64,000 nt of DNA from Mucilaginibacter sp. dw_454 (GTDB lineage Bacteria; Bacteroidota; Bacteroidia; Sphingobacteriales; Sphingobacteriaceae): NCBI RefSeq assembly GCF_018449775.1, contig NZ_JAAVVB010000001.1, forward strand, positions 992,001 to 1,056,000, in the 5' to 3' direction. The translations under genes were made by a program, and so were the position numbers. The notes under the pieces are model-generated. The model did no database searches, had not been told where the DNA came from, and saw nothing but the letters and a program-made list of their open reading frames with translations. Positions 54,158 through 64,000 of the stretch are shown in pieces (positions within the stretch are counted from its first letter, which is position 1; the number at the start of each line of letters is the position of its first letter).

Positions 54158-55316
54158 GCTTAACGGCTGCTTTTTTTTGGTGGTTCAGACCATTTACTAC
54201 CAAGGCTATCCCACCTAAAAACAAGCAAAGAGATATGAGCTCGGCCTGTGTAAACGATATGCCAGCAACATTATAACGGGTATTTACACGGATCAATTCT
54301 ATCAGGAAACGCTCCAACCCATTCAATATCAAGTAAATACCAAACATAACGCCCGCTGTTTTAATCTTATCGCGAATAGCCCATAAAAAGAAGAACAACA
54401 GTATACAAACCACCGATTCATAAAAAGAAGTTGGGTATACAGGCTGGGCTAATACATTACAAAACTTGCCAACGCAGGCCGGAATATGATTACCTTCCAT
54501 GCTTACGTTATGCGGGAAATTGAAAGACCACATCCAATCTGGCATCCAGCTTAAAAAGCCCGGTTTGGGTTTAAGGTTAGGTATCCCCCAATCACCATCG
54601 CCAGACATCTGGCAGCCAATACGGCCAACACCGTATGCCAGCATCATACCCGGGCCGCCAATATCCAGCATGGTTAATGGTTTGATATTATGTTTATGAG
54701 CAATGTAAAGAACTGCCGCACCGCCACAAATTAATCCACCGTAAAAAGTAAGTCCGCTGAAGCCTATAAGCATCCCAACCGGGTCTTTCATAAAGTCGCC
54801 CCAGTTCTCTAAAGCGTTAAAAATTTTAGCACCTGCAAAGCCAAAAATCGCAGCCCATAAAAGTATGTTACCCATTAACTCGTAAGGGTGTACCTTAACT
54901 ACGCGAGTTTCTGGTGTGGGTAGTAATTGTTTCTTATTTTCGGCATACGCCCAATAAGCAAATACTGCGGCTAAAACTATACCGCCTATAAAATTACCGC
55001 GAGAGGATAAAAGAAAAGTTTGCGGATCGTCAATCATGGCGTGGTAGTTAAATACCATATCTACCAGTTTAAATCCTAGTATAAAACCAAATAACCCGTT
55101 AGCCAACAATTCGGTTGCAGTTATAGGTTTACCGAAGGTTACTGTTTTTTCGAATGAATGAATGATGCCAAGTTTCTCTTTACGCTTAAATTCCTGCACA
55201 AAGGCCCAATAGGCGGCCACAAAAGCCAGCGCCACAAAGAAGCCAAAAGTTTGTACGGGAAGTGGTATATCTATGCCGAATAGATATTGGATTAGAGAAC
55301 TTAAGCTTGGAAACAT
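54150..55316 (-). CDS. lgt: Prolipoprotein diacylglyceryl transferase
   Basis: Transfers diacylglycerol from phosphatidylglycerol to the lipobox Cys of prolipoproteins, the first step in lipoprotein maturation. The many lipoproteins in this window need it. A 388-residue polytopic membrane protein, longer than the E. coli enzyme (291) as usual in Bacteroidota, with the signature [16 protein letters not shown] (about 227-242) and a conserved [12 protein letters not shown] block near the second helix. First gene of the lgt-GtrA-IMPase operon. Confidence 0.95.
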   Translation of the reverse strand: MFPSLSSLIQYLFGIDIPLPVQTFGFFVALAFVAAYWAFVQEFKRKEKLGIIHSFEKTVTFGKPITATELLANGLFGFILGFKLVDMVFNYHAMIDDPQTFLLSSRGNFIGGIVLAAVFAYWAYAENKKQLLPTPETRVVKVHPYELMGNILLWAAIFGFAGAKIFNALENWGDFMKDPVGMLIGFSGLTFYGGLICGGAAVLYIAHKHNIKPLTMLDIGGPGMMLAYGVGRIGCQMSGDGDWGIPNLKPKPGFLSWMPDWMWSFNFPHNVSMEGNHIPACVGKFCNVLAQPVYPTSFYESVVCILLFFFLWAIRDKIKTAGVMFGIYLILNGLERFLIELIRVNTRYNVAGISFTQAELISLCLFLGGIALVVNGLNHQKKAAVKHG

Positions 55317-55344
55317 AGCTAATTATTTTGCTGCGAATATAGGT

Positions 55345-56664
55345 TTAATGTACCAATATTTCCGCGCCTTCGGTTATTTCAACATCACCGTCAGACGATA
55401 TATTTGTTAAACAAACCGTTTTAAGTTCGTTAACCAACACCGGATCGAATTTGGTTTTAACTTTAACGTAATTTCTGGTAAAACCGTGCATGAAACCTTC
55501 TTTTATATCACCTTCAAACAAAACCTCCTCTGTTCTACCTAGTTGGCTCTCATAAAAGGCACGGCGTTTTTTATCAGAAAGGATATGCAGCATCTTACTT
55601 CTGTCGGCACGGGTTGAGCCGGGCACGGTTCCTTTCATCTCGGCAGCAAGGGTATTGGCGCGTTCAGAATAAGTAAATACGTGCAGGTAAGAGATATTTA
55701 AGTCGTTTAAGAAATTATAAGTGTCGATGAAATCTTCTCGGGTTTCACCAGGAAAACCTACTATCACGTCTACACCTATACAGCAATCGGGCATTAATTC
55801 TTTAATTTTTGCTACGCGATCTGTATACAGTTCGCGTTTGTAGCGGCGACGCATTAGCCCTAATATTTTATCAGAACCCGATTGCAGCGGAATATGAAAA
55901 TGTGGCACAAAACGTTTTGATTGCGCCACAAAAGCAATGATCTCGTCAGTCAGCAAATTGGGTTCGATGGATGATATACGAATGCGGTCAATGCCTTCAA
56001 CCTCGTCTAAAGCTTTTACCAAATCGAAAAACTTTGTTTCGCGTTTGCCGTTAATGATACCAAAATCGCCCAGGTTAACACCCGTTAGCACAATTTCTTT
56101 GACGCCAGATTCGGCAATCTGCTTGGCCTGTTGAATAACGCTTTCAATAGTATCGCTCCTACTGGCACCACGTGCCAATGGAATAGTACAGAATGAGCAC
56201 GAATAATCACACCCATCTTGAACCTTAAGAAAAGTACGGGTGCGATCACCAAAAGAGTAAGCGGGCACAAACTCATTAGCTGCCGACACAGGCTGATTAT
56301 AAACTATCGCCTTTTCTTTTTTGGTGAGATCAGTAATATGCTCAATGATTTGAAATTTCTCAGCAGCGCCTAAAACCATGTCAACACCAGGTATTTCTGA
56401 AATTTCTTTGGGTTTTAGCTGTGCATAACAGCCTACAATAGTTACATAAGCACCTGGCGATATTTTTAGAGCCTCCTTCACTACCCGCTTGCACTTTTTA
56501 TCGGCATTGTCGGTAACAGAACAGGTGTTAATCACATATACATCTGGCGTATCAGTAAAATCGACGGTATCATAACCCGCATTACTAAACAAGCGGCCCA
56601 GCGTCGAGGTCTCTGAGTAATTCAGTTTACAGCCCAGTGTATAAAATGCTACTTTCTTATTCAT
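55345..56664 (-). CDS. mtaB: tRNA t6A37 methylthiotransferase MtaB
   Basis: A radical-SAM enzyme that converts t6A37 to ms2t6A37 in tRNA. The 439-residue protein starts at 56664 (MNKKVAFYTLGCKLNYSET); the four residues before that are not needed. Domains are the UPF0004 N-terminus with Cys12, Cys48 and Cys79, the radical-SAM cluster CDYSCSFC (C152, C156, C159), and a C-terminal TRAM domain. GSDKILGLMRRRYKRE is characteristic. It is 29 bp upstream of lgt on the same strand and so may be part of the same unit. Confidence 0.95.
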   Translation of the reverse strand: MNKKVAFYTLGCKLNYSETSTLGRLFSNAGYDTVDFTDTPDVYVINTCSVTDNADKKCKRVVKEALKISPGAYVTIVGCYAQLKPKEISEIPGVDMVLGAAEKFQIIEHITDLTKKEKAIVYNQPVSAANEFVPAYSFGDRTRTFLKVQDGCDYSCSFCTIPLARGASRSDTIESVIQQAKQIAESGVKEIVLTGVNLGDFGIINGKRETKFFDLVKALDEVEGIDRIRISSIEPNLLTDEIIAFVAQSKRFVPHFHIPLQSGSDKILGLMRRRYKRELYTDRVAKIKELMPDCCIGVDVIVGFPGETREDFIDTYNFLNDLNISYLHVFTYSERANTLAAEMKGTVPGSTRADRSKMLHILSDKKRRAFYESQLGRTEEVLFEGDIKEGFMHGFTRNYVKVKTKFDPVLVNELKTVCLTNISSDGDVEITEGAEILVH

Positions 56665-56874
56665 TTGCGGCCGCAAATATACTAAATATCGTTTAACGGT
56701 TAAATGAGCTTTTGATAAGCATTAGTTTATGACTCTATCCCGACTAACAAACATTTTAATTGTAATAAAACCGCTATACAACCTATTGGAATACGTTAAT
56801 AGCAACCTTTTTTGTGAGTTGACGTTAACACAGTATCTACAGTGAACAAAAATGAATAACATCTACAACCCTGA

Positions 56875-59031
56875 ATGATAGTACGTGCCAGAAAGATACC
56901 AATTTTACGTTATGTCCTGATTATTGCATTGATAAGCTTACTTTTTGGCGGCACCGAGTATTTGTATTTACGTTATAAAAAAGCCCAACTGTTACGCGGC
57001 AACATCGAAAATGTAATCACATCGCGCGAAAATTCTGCGTTGATTGATACCTGTATTTATCGCTTGTACAGCGCTGATAATAGCAGCCGACTTTATACTA
57101 TCACGGGAGACAAAACCTATTTAAGAAGTTCATCTGCCGATATGAACAAGGTGCTGGCGACCATAGATAAGATCAAATTTGGGAAACAAGAGGTAACCGA
57201 TCCAGATAAATTTAAGCGATTGGTGCAGGATAAAATCATAAAAACTAACGATTTCATCAAATTGCGCCTGCAAACAAACTATCTTATTAAAAGATCAGAA
57301 AAGGTAAATCAATCGCTCAATCATATCCAGACGGCAAAACCAGAACTGGTGGCACACCATGTAACAACTATTGATACAGTTAAAATAGCGCCTACAGTAC
57401 AAGCTAAAAAGAAGTTTTTTGGTAGAGTTATAGCCTCGCTTTCCCGTAAAAAAGAACCCGAAAAAGCCAAGACCGTTATCGTAGCCAAAGACACGGTTAT
57501 TTATTCTCAAAAAATTTCTAAAGCCACTATACAATCCGGCAAAACAGCTTATAATTATTCTAAAAAAATTAATGCGGCCAACAAAAAACTGGTAAAAGGC
57601 GAACAGCAAATTTTGCAGTTAAACAATAACCTTGCCCAGGAGATTATTGCCAGTTTGAAAGGTTATAAAGCAATTGAGCAGGCCTACATCAATCATAGTA
57701 AAGCTGAACTACGCGAAAATTTAGGTGATGTTTTTTCTGATTTCAGCCGTGGAGCTTTGGTTAGTTTTATTTTACTTGTTTTAGTGCTGATTGCGGTGTT
57801 TTACAACATCTGGAAGATCTTCCGCAATGAGCAGGATATTATTGATTACAGCAATAGCGCCGAAAAGTATGCACAACTTAAAAGCAAGTTTCTTGCGGGT
57901 ATGAGCCACGAGATTCGTACCCCTTTAAACTCGGTTATCGGTTTTTCTGAACAATTGAGCCAGGAAGATTTACCGCCATCTCAAAAAGAACAGGTGGCAG
58001 CTATTCGTAATTCGTCAGAAATGATTTTGGATCTGGTAAATGAGATCCTGGATTTTTCGAAATATGAAACCGGCAAAATGAATTTTGAAAGTGCGCCTTT
58101 CATGCTCAACCAGGTTATTTCAGAAGTTTATTCTACCATGACCATACATGCTATGAAAAAAGGCATCGGGCTGGAAAACCTGACCAACATTGACGACACT
58201 ATTTGCTGCGAAGGTGATAAAATGCGTTTAAAACAGGTATTGATGAACCTGACCGGTAATGCCATAAAGTTTACCCGTCAGGGCAAAGTTACCATCCAAG
58301 CAAAGGTTGAGCTTACTCTTGGCAATAACTTCATACTTAAAGTGCGAGTGGTCGATACAGGCATCGGTATTGATAAAAATCATTTACCGCATGTTTTTGA
58401 TGAATTTTCGCAGGTTGCAGAGGCACAAAAAGCTACCCGTCATAAAGGCACTGGACTTGGTTTGGCTATCTGTAAAAAGATCATTGAATTACAAGGCGGT
58501 AGCATCACTGTTACCAGTGCGTCGGGGCAGGGTTCTGTATTTAGTTTTGAACTGCCGTTTAAACAGTTAGAAGATGTTGATTGCTATACGGAATCGAACT
58601 TCAATAGTGACTTGCTTATAGACCTGGTTAGAGACAAAAACATACTGCTTGCTGATGATAATAAGCTTAACGTTTTGTTGGCTAAAACCATCCTTAAAAA
58701 GTGGAACATCAAATGCGATGTGGCTTACGATGGCCAGGAGGCGTTGGATTTGTTCAAAATTAACAACTATGACATGGTGCTTACTGATATACAGATGCCG
58801 GTGATGGACGGGTTGCAGCTTACCGGACAAATTCGCCATTTTTCTGATCCTGTAAAATCGAAAATCATCATTATGGCGCTTACGGCTAACGTAATGAAAG
58901 AAGACCGGGATATTTATTTGGCGACCGGTGTAAACGACGTGGTCTTGAAACCGTTTTTGGAAAAAGATTTGATTGAAAAAATCGCATCGGCTATCCAAAA
59001 CAATAGCACGGCCTTGAAATTTATAGCTTAA
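56875..59031 (+). CDS. Hybrid sensor histidine kinase/response regulator
   Basis: A 718-residue hybrid kinase. One transmembrane helix is near 10-28 and a second near 295-315; between them lies about 265 residues that are rich in Lys and helical, with no named sensor domain. The HisKA domain carries H345 (MSHEIRTPLNSVIGFSEQ). The HATPase domain shows the N box (TGNAIKFTRQG), VVDTGIGI and GTGLGLAICK. The C-terminal receiver has the phospho-acceptor D638 (MVLTDIQMPVMDG). No separate regulator or output gene is adjacent, so its downstream partner is unknown. Confidence 0.93.
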   Translation: MIVRARKIPILRYVLIIALISLLFGGTEYLYLRYKKAQLLRGNIENVITSRENSALIDTCIYRLYSADNSSRLYTITGDKTYLRSSSADMNKVLATIDKIKFGKQEVTDPDKFKRLVQDKIIKTNDFIKLRLQTNYLIKRSEKVNQSLNHIQTAKPELVAHHVTTIDTVKIAPTVQAKKKFFGRVIASLSRKKEPEKAKTVIVAKDTVIYSQKISKATIQSGKTAYNYSKKINAANKKLVKGEQQILQLNNNLAQEIIASLKGYKAIEQAYINHSKAELRENLGDVFSDFSRGALVSFILLVLVLIAVFYNIWKIFRNEQDIIDYSNSAEKYAQLKSKFLAGMSHEIRTPLNSVIGFSEQLSQEDLPPSQKEQVAAIRNSSEMILDLVNEILDFSKYETGKMNFESAPFMLNQVISEVYSTMTIHAMKKGIGLENLTNIDDTICCEGDKMRLKQVLMNLTGNAIKFTRQGKVTIQAKVELTLGNNFILKVRVVDTGIGIDKNHLPHVFDEFSQVAEAQKATRHKGTGLGLAICKKIIELQGGSITVTSASGQGSVFSFELPFKQLEDVDCYTESNFNSDLLIDLVRDKNILLADDNKLNVLLAKTILKKWNIKCDVAYDGQEALDLFKINNYDMVLTDIQMPVMDGLQLTGQIRHFSDPVKSKIIIMALTANVMKEDRDIYLATGVNDVVLKPFLEKDLIEKIASAIQNNSTALKFIA

Positions 59032-59163
59032 ATCTGCCTATAGATCTGACTAATTATTGATGCAGGTGCCGGCACCATCATGTCAATCGTTCGTCAGCAG
59101 ATAGATTAAATTATACCGTTTCCCGCTCCAATCATTATATTGGCTGTTTATAACACACAGCCG

Positions 59164-59871
59164 ATGCTTGAACAATACGATCTGAGTAATTTATTGGTGT
59201 TGGATATCGAGACCGTGCCACAATACGCCACGCACGACGAATTACCCGATAATTTCAAAAAGCTTTGGGACCTCAAAACCCAACGACTGCGAAAAGAAGA
59301 AGCGGCCGAGGATTTCTACGAAAGCGCAGGTATCTGGGCCGAGTTTGGAAAGATCATCTGTATTTCTGTCGGTGTTTTTACCGGTGGATCGACGCGTGGT
59401 ATGCGCATTAAATCATTTGCCGGGCATGATGAAAAAGAACTATTAGAAAAATTTTCGCAGATGTTGAATGGGCAGCCGCAAAATTTGGTTTTAGTTGCAC
59501 ATAACGGTAAGGAGTTTGACTTCCCGTACTTATGTCGTCGTATGTTAGTGAACGGACTGCCGCTTCCAAAACAGTTAGATATCGCCGGCAAAAAGCCCTG
59601 GGAGATTGCCCATCTGGATACCATGGAGCTTTGGAAATTTGGCGATTATAAAAGCTATACCTCGTTGAGTCTGCTTACCGCGATATTTAATATCCCTACC
59701 CCAAAAGACGATATAGATGGTAGTATGGTAGGCTCGGTTTATTGGAAGGATAATCAATTAGAACGCATTTGCACTTATTGCCAAAAAGACGTTATCGCCA
59801 CTGCGCAATTATTGAGGCGCTATCGTGGCGAAGCATTAATAGCCGACGAAAATATCACCATAGTAGGCTAA
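59164..59871 (+). CDS. PolB-like 3'-5' exonuclease
   Basis: A 235-residue exonuclease of the DnaQ/PolB-like fold. I use the ATG at 59164 (MLEQYDLSNLLVLDIETVP); the TTG at 59140 only adds eight residues. Exo I is LVLDIETVPQY (Asp and Glu), Exo II is LVAHNGKEFDFPYLCRR, and Exo III is CQKDVIATAQLLRRY. Probably proofreads or trims DNA, though its partner is unknown. It ends 1 bp before the ABC transporter gene. Confidence 0.9.
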   Translation: MLEQYDLSNLLVLDIETVPQYATHDELPDNFKKLWDLKTQRLRKEEAAEDFYESAGIWAEFGKIICISVGVFTGGSTRGMRIKSFAGHDEKELLEKFSQMLNGQPQNLVLVAHNGKEFDFPYLCRRMLVNGLPLPKQLDIAGKKPWEIAHLDTMELWKFGDYKSYTSLSLLTAIFNIPTPKDDIDGSMVGSVYWKDNQLERICTYCQKDVIATAQLLRRYRGEALIADENITIVG

Positions 59872-59872
59872 C

Positions 59873-61564
59873 ATGTTAATCGTAGACCAACTAAGTATTC
59901 AATTCAAAACAGCTAACGGCCTGTTTGATGCCGTAAAGGACATTTCTTTTCAGCTGGCCGAGGGTGAAACCGTTGGCATAGTAGGCGAATCAGGCTCTGG
60001 GAAATCTGTCACCTCAATGGCGTTGATGCGATTGCTGGATAAAAGCATCTCAATCGTCAAAGGCAATATAATGCTTGACGATATTAGTATACCAGATCTT
60101 TCTGATGACGAAATGCGCGCATTCAGGGGTAACAGGATTGCTATGATCTTTCAAGAACCTATGACTTCCTTAAACCCGGTGCTAACCTGCGGTTTCCAGG
60201 TAGCTGAAGCGGTACAGTTACATTTGGGATTATCAAAAGCTAAAGCCCGTACACAAACCATCAACTTATTTAAAGAGGTACAACTCCCCCGCCCTGAAGA
60301 AATATTTGACAGTTATCCGCATCAAATTTCCGGCGGACAAAAGCAGCGGGTAATGATAGCGATGGCGCTATCCTGCGATCCGGAGATCTTAATAGCCGAT
60401 GAGCCGACTACTGCTCTGGACGTCACTGTACAAAAAACCATCATCGAGCTATTAAAAAAGCTGAAAACTGAACGTGGTATGAGCCTGATCTTTATCTCGC
60501 ATGATTTGGGTGTGATCAATGAAATAGCCGACCGCGTGCTGGTGATGTACAAAGGCGAAGTGGTTGAACAAGGCGGTGTTAAACAGATCTTTAAACATCC
60601 AAAACATCCTTATACAAAAGGTCTGCTGGCTTGCCGTCCGTCAGTAAAGCTGCATTTAAAAAAACTACCAATTATCGCCGACTTTATGAATAGCAATGAC
60701 ACTATCGAAAACATTCGTAAAGCATATCAATATACAAAAGACGAACTCGCTGATCGCCATAAAAATATATATAGCCAGGCACCATTACTTAAAGTAGATA
60801 ACCTGAGTACGTGGTTTCCTTTAAGAGACGGCATTTTCGGCCAATCAAAAAATGTAGTTAAGGCTGTAAACCATGTTAGTTTTGAAGTTTACCCCGGCGA
60901 AACTTTGGGACTAGTAGGTGAATCTGGCTGTGGTAAAACGACACTTGGGCGAAGTATTTTAAGATTGATAGAACCAACCTCGGGCAGCATTGATTTTGAA
61001 GGTATCAATCTTCGCGATCTGGATAAATCAGGCTTGCGCGCCATACGTCGCGATATTCAGATCATATTCCAGGACCCCTACTCCTCTTTAAATCCAAGGC
61101 TTACCGTTGGGCAATCTATCATGGAGCCCTTGCAGGTTCATCAGTTATATAACAATGATACGCAGCGTAAGCAGCATGTATTACAGTTACTGGAGCGTGT
61201 TAGTCTGTTACCGGAACACTTTGATCGATATCCGCATGAATTCTCAGGCGGGCAGCGGCAACGTGTGGTTATAGCGCGTGCGCTGGCTTTGCAGCCTAAG
61301 TTTATTATTTGCGATGAGTCGGTGTCGGCACTTGATGTTTCGGTACAGGCACAGGTTTTGAATCTGATTCGCGAGTTACAACAAGAGCTTAATCTTACCT
61401 ATATTTTCATCTCGCATGATCTATCTGTTATTAAACACATCTCCGACCGTATGATGGTAATGAACAAGGGGGAGATCGTCGAATTTGGTGATCCCTATCA
61501 GATCTATAATCATCCGCAAAACGAATATACTAAGCGGCTAATTGACGCCATTCCGCAGTTTTAA
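59873..61564 (+). CDS. Fused dipeptide/oligopeptide ABC transporter ATPase (DppD-DppF type)
   Basis: A 563-residue ATPase with two nucleotide-binding domains in one chain. The first half has Walker A GESGSGKS (about 38-45), [13 protein letters not shown] signature and Walker [14 protein letters not shown]. The second half has Walker A GESGCGKT (about 346-353), [13 protein letters not shown] and [13 protein letters not shown]. The oligopeptide-type C-terminal extension lies between the halves ([12 protein letters not shown]). It would power peptide or nickel import, but no permease or binding protein gene is in the window. Confidence 0.94.
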   Translation: MLIVDQLSIQFKTANGLFDAVKDISFQLAEGETVGIVGESGSGKSVTSMALMRLLDKSISIVKGNIMLDDISIPDLSDDEMRAFRGNRIAMIFQEPMTSLNPVLTCGFQVAEAVQLHLGLSKAKARTQTINLFKEVQLPRPEEIFDSYPHQISGGQKQRVMIAMALSCDPEILIADEPTTALDVTVQKTIIELLKKLKTERGMSLIFISHDLGVINEIADRVLVMYKGEVVEQGGVKQIFKHPKHPYTKGLLACRPSVKLHLKKLPIIADFMNSNDTIENIRKAYQYTKDELADRHKNIYSQAPLLKVDNLSTWFPLRDGIFGQSKNVVKAVNHVSFEVYPGETLGLVGESGCGKTTLGRSILRLIEPTSGSIDFEGINLRDLDKSGLRAIRRDIQIIFQDPYSSLNPRLTVGQSIMEPLQVHQLYNNDTQRKQHVLQLLERVSLLPEHFDRYPHEFSGGQRQRVVIARALALQPKFIICDESVSALDVSVQAQVLNLIRELQQELNLTYIFISHDLSVIKHISDRMMVMNKGEIVEFGDPYQIYNHPQNEYTKRLIDAIPQF

Positions 61565-61665
61565 AACAAGGGTGCAAATTATGACGTTTTGATTTCAGAA
61601 CTGAACAGCCAAAAATCGCAAGTTGGAACATATTCCCGTATCTTCGCATAAATACATTTATTTGC

Positions 61666-63804
61666 ATGTCAAACAAAAAGAAAAAAAGTTCATCTATTAA
61701 CCAGGTACTTACCCAAATGGTACTTGATATTTTTGAGCAAAACGGCAATACCCCACTTAACTACAAGCAAGTATCGTCAATACTGAACATACGCGACCCG
61801 GAAGCAAGAAATACAATACTCGATATATTAGAAGACGAAGCTTTCAAACAAGTTTTGAAAGAAGTATCGCCAGGTAAATTCCAACTTATTGAACTAAAAA
61901 CATTTGTTGAAGGTATAGTTGATCTTACAAATGACGGCTCGGCTTTTATTGTTACAGATGATGTTGATGAAAGTGATATATATGTTGCTCCACGTAAACT
62001 ACGCAACGCATTGAACGGAGACCGTGTTAAAGTTTACGTTTATGCCAAAAGCAAAGGCAGCCGCAAAGAGGGAGAGGTTATTGAAATCATTAATCGCGCC
62101 AAAATGGAGTTTACGGGTATCGTCAAACTGTCAGACCGTTACGCGTTTTTTATTCCCGATGATCGTAAAATGATGCACGACATTTTCATCCCAATGGGTG
62201 AATTGAATGGTGCAAAAAATGGCATCAAAGCGGTAGCGGAAATTACCGACTGGCCCGCGCAGGCTAAAAATCCGGTTGGCCGTATCAAGCATATCCTGGG
62301 TGTACAAGGTGATAACGATACTGAGATGAACGCCATCCTGGCTGAATATGGTTTCCCGTTATCGTTCCCTGCTGAGGTTGAACATGATGCCGAATCTATA
62401 TCAGCGGATATTACGCCGCAGGAAATTGCTAAACGCAGAGACTGCCGTGATATCACCACATTTACCATTGACCCTTTTGATGCCAAGGACTTTGACGACG
62501 CTATATCATTTAAAATATTAGAGAATGGTAATTATGAAGTTGGCGTGCACATTGCCGATGTATCACACTATATCATCCCTGATTCTGCTTTAGATAAAGA
62601 AGCGTTCGATCGCGGCACTTCGGTTTACCTCGTAGACCGTGTGATACCGATGCTACCGGAGCGTTTATCGAACGGTTTATGCTCACTACGCCCCAACGAG
62701 GACAAGTTATGCTTCGCCGCTATTTTTGAGTTAGATGAAAAAGCCAACATCGTGAACGAATGGTTTGGTAAAACAGTAATCCATTCTAACCGCCGTTTCA
62801 CTTATGAGGAAGTACAGGAGGTTATAGAAACCAAAGAAGGCGATTATAAATACGAAATACTGAAACTGAATGAGCTGGCTTATATCCTGCGAGATCGTAA
62901 GTTTAAGAATGGCGCTATCAGCTTTGAAACTACCGAAGTTAAGTTTATACTAGACGAAAAAGGCCGCCCGACTGGTGTTTACGTTAAAGAACGTAAAGAT
63001 GCTCATAAACTAATTGAAGATTTTATGCTCCTGGCTAACCGCAAGGTAGCCGAGTTTGTAAGCAAAAAAGGCAAGGGCAAGCAAAAATATACTTTTGTTT
63101 ACCGCGCGCATGACTCGCCAAAACCTGATGCATTGGCCAGTTTTGCCACTTTTGCTGCAAGATTTGGCTATAAGATCAACACCAAATCAGACAAAGAAAC
63201 TGCTAAATCATTAAACCATTTAATGGAAGATGTAGAGGGCAAAAAAGAACAAAATGTATTGACACATTTGGCTATCCGGTCGATGGCTAAAGCTATTTAT
63301 ACCACTAAAAGCAGTAGTCACTACGGCTTAGCATTTGATCATTATACACACTTTACCTCGCCTATCCGCCGTTACCCCGATGTGATGGTACACCGTTTAT
63401 TGCAGCATTATTTAGATGGCGGGCAATCTGTAAATGCAGATCATTATGAGAAAATGTGTCAACATGCATCGCAAATGGAAAAACGTGCTGCCGATGCTGA
63501 ACGAGCTTCAGTTAAATACAAACAGGCTGAGTTTTTAAAGGATCAGATTGGCACAATTTACAGTGGTGTTATCTCTGGTGTTACCGAATGGGGTATGTAT
63601 GTGGAAATTATTGAAAATAAATGCGAGGGCATGATTCGCCTGCGTGATATCTCTGATGATTTTTATACTTTAGACGAGAAAAATTACCAGATCATTGGCC
63701 AACGTAAAAAGAAAGTTTACCGTTTAGGCGATGAGGTAAAGATCAAAGTCAAAAACGTCGACCTTACCAAAAAACAAATTGATTTTTCGTTAGTACAAGA
63801 TTAG
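61666..63804 (+). CDS. rnr: Ribonuclease R
   Basis: A 712-residue 3'-5' exoribonuclease that degrades structured RNA, including rRNA fragments and defective mRNA. After a winged N-terminal region and cold-shock domains, the RNB catalytic domain contains the metal-binding Asp motif DPFDAKDFDDAIS (about 269-281). Later blocks are ADVSHYI, PMLPERLSNGLCSL, YTHFTSPIRRYPD and RLLQHYL. A C-terminal S1 RNA-binding domain (GVISGVTEWGMYVEI) ends the protein. Single gene; a heptamer-like repeat follows. Confidence 0.95.
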   Translation: MSNKKKKSSSINQVLTQMVLDIFEQNGNTPLNYKQVSSILNIRDPEARNTILDILEDEAFKQVLKEVSPGKFQLIELKTFVEGIVDLTNDGSAFIVTDDVDESDIYVAPRKLRNALNGDRVKVYVYAKSKGSRKEGEVIEIINRAKMEFTGIVKLSDRYAFFIPDDRKMMHDIFIPMGELNGAKNGIKAVAEITDWPAQAKNPVGRIKHILGVQGDNDTEMNAILAEYGFPLSFPAEVEHDAESISADITPQEIAKRRDCRDITTFTIDPFDAKDFDDAISFKILENGNYEVGVHIADVSHYIIPDSALDKEAFDRGTSVYLVDRVIPMLPERLSNGLCSLRPNEDKLCFAAIFELDEKANIVNEWFGKTVIHSNRRFTYEEVQEVIETKEGDYKYEILKLNELAYILRDRKFKNGAISFETTEVKFILDEKGRPTGVYVKERKDAHKLIEDFMLLANRKVAEFVSKKGKGKQKYTFVYRAHDSPKPDALASFATFAARFGYKINTKSDKETAKSLNHLMEDVEGKKEQNVLTHLAIRSMAKAIYTTKSSSHYGLAFDHYTHFTSPIRRYPDVMVHRLLQHYLDGGQSVNADHYEKMCQHASQMEKRAADAERASVKYKQAEFLKDQIGTIYSGVISGVTEWGMYVEIIENKCEGMIRLRDISDDFYTLDEKNYQIIGQRKKKVYRLGDEVKIKVKNVDLTKKQIDFSLVQD

Positions 63805-63809
63805 TATAT

Positions 63810-63841
63810 AGTTGATTAAGTTGGATTGAGTTGATTAAGTT
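63810..63841 (+). repeat. Short direct repeat AGTTGATTAAGTT (two copies)
   Basis: AGTTGATTAAGTT occurs at 63810-63822 and 63829-63841, 19 bp apart. Downstream at about 63861-63890 lies the roughly complementary CCTTATCAACC stretch followed by CATTCACCATACACCA, so the whole gap may be one degenerate heptamer palindrome. Confidence 0.5.
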
Positions 63842-63890
63842 AAAAACGGTGTAACCACCCACCTTATCAACCATTCACCATACACCACAC

Positions 63891-64000
63891 ATGAGAGAAC
63901 TACAAGATCTGCAGCTGTTAATTGATAACGCCGTTACCGAGCTTAAATACCCGCCATACCCTGCCGAGCTATACGAGCCTATTTACTATATACTGAGCAT
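63891..64000 (+). CDS. Polyprenyl synthetase family protein (5' end only)
   Basis: Thirty-six codons are visible before the window ends. The sequence MRELQDLQLLIDNAV then LKYPPYPAELYEPIYYIL matches the N-terminus of Bacteroidota geranylgeranyl/octaprenyl-type diphosphate synthases. The catalytic DDxxD motifs lie beyond the window, so the product length and specificity cannot be judged. Confidence 0.75.
   Translation, partial: MRELQDLQLLIDNAVTELKYPPYPAELYEPIYYILS

Noticed and set aside
59140..59163. TTG start eight codons upstream of the exonuclease ATG
   Set aside because: The exonuclease motif begins just after the ATG at 59164, which is the simpler start; the TTG adds only non-conserved residues.

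Overview
The window looks like a chromosomal segment of a Bacteroidota bacterium, most likely Sphingobacteriaceae and close to Mucilaginibacter or Pedobacter. That placement rests on the protein families present (DUF4905, DUF4296, DUF5655, GH92 and GH78 enzymes, fused SpmA-SpmB, collagen-like lipoprotein), on TAnnTTTG-type -7 promoter boxes, on the weak or absent Shine-Dalgarno sequences, and on several families of palindromic intergenic repeats. It is inference from sequence alone; no database search was run. No rRNA, tRNA, CRISPR array, insertion sequence or prophage was recognised.

Layout. 1-4830 is an accessory-looking stretch: a truncated PLD-nuclease/helicase fusion, three tightly overlapping unrecognised minus-strand genes (one a three-helix membrane protein, one possibly a small winged-helix protein), and a divergent unrecognised gene. 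It is the best candidate for an undescribed system, perhaps anti-phage defence. 5049-18080 is mostly housekeeping: mnmE, a nucleoid-associated protein, a DUF2400 protein, a cystathionine synthase/lyase, proS, a lipoprotein and outer-membrane protein pair, a LysM/DPBB protein overlapping udk, and a CoA-transferase pair. 18179-26739 holds mutS2, a YggS-GNAT-lipoprotein-aspartokinase run, a thioredoxin-like protein and small genes. 26908-30151 has a TPR/membrane/HTH regulator and a DEAD-box-like protein with decayed helicase motifs. 30244-38267 is a glycan and cell-surface block (GH78, OmpA lipoprotein, GH92, collagen-like lipoprotein). 38325-43856 holds a siderophore-interacting protein, AraC and TetR regulators, a DinB protein, an SpmAB fusion and a DUF4126 protein. 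43979-50618 is a complete RND efflux operon (TetR, TolC, adaptor, pump). 50826-64000 returns to core functions: purB, Nfu, an IMPase-GtrA-Lgt cluster, mtaB, a hybrid histidine kinase, a 3'-5' exonuclease, a fused peptide ABC ATPase, rnr and the start of a polyprenyl synthase.

A recurrent theme is small palindromic repeats between genes. A GTCATTGCGAGCG element occurs three times, once inside the CoA-transferase operon. Other elements are built on GTCATSCTGA, SATRGTC heptamers, AACCCTCTTTCC and CCCTCCCC palindromes. A fragment of one of them appears to be translated in frame inside the DUF2400 gene.
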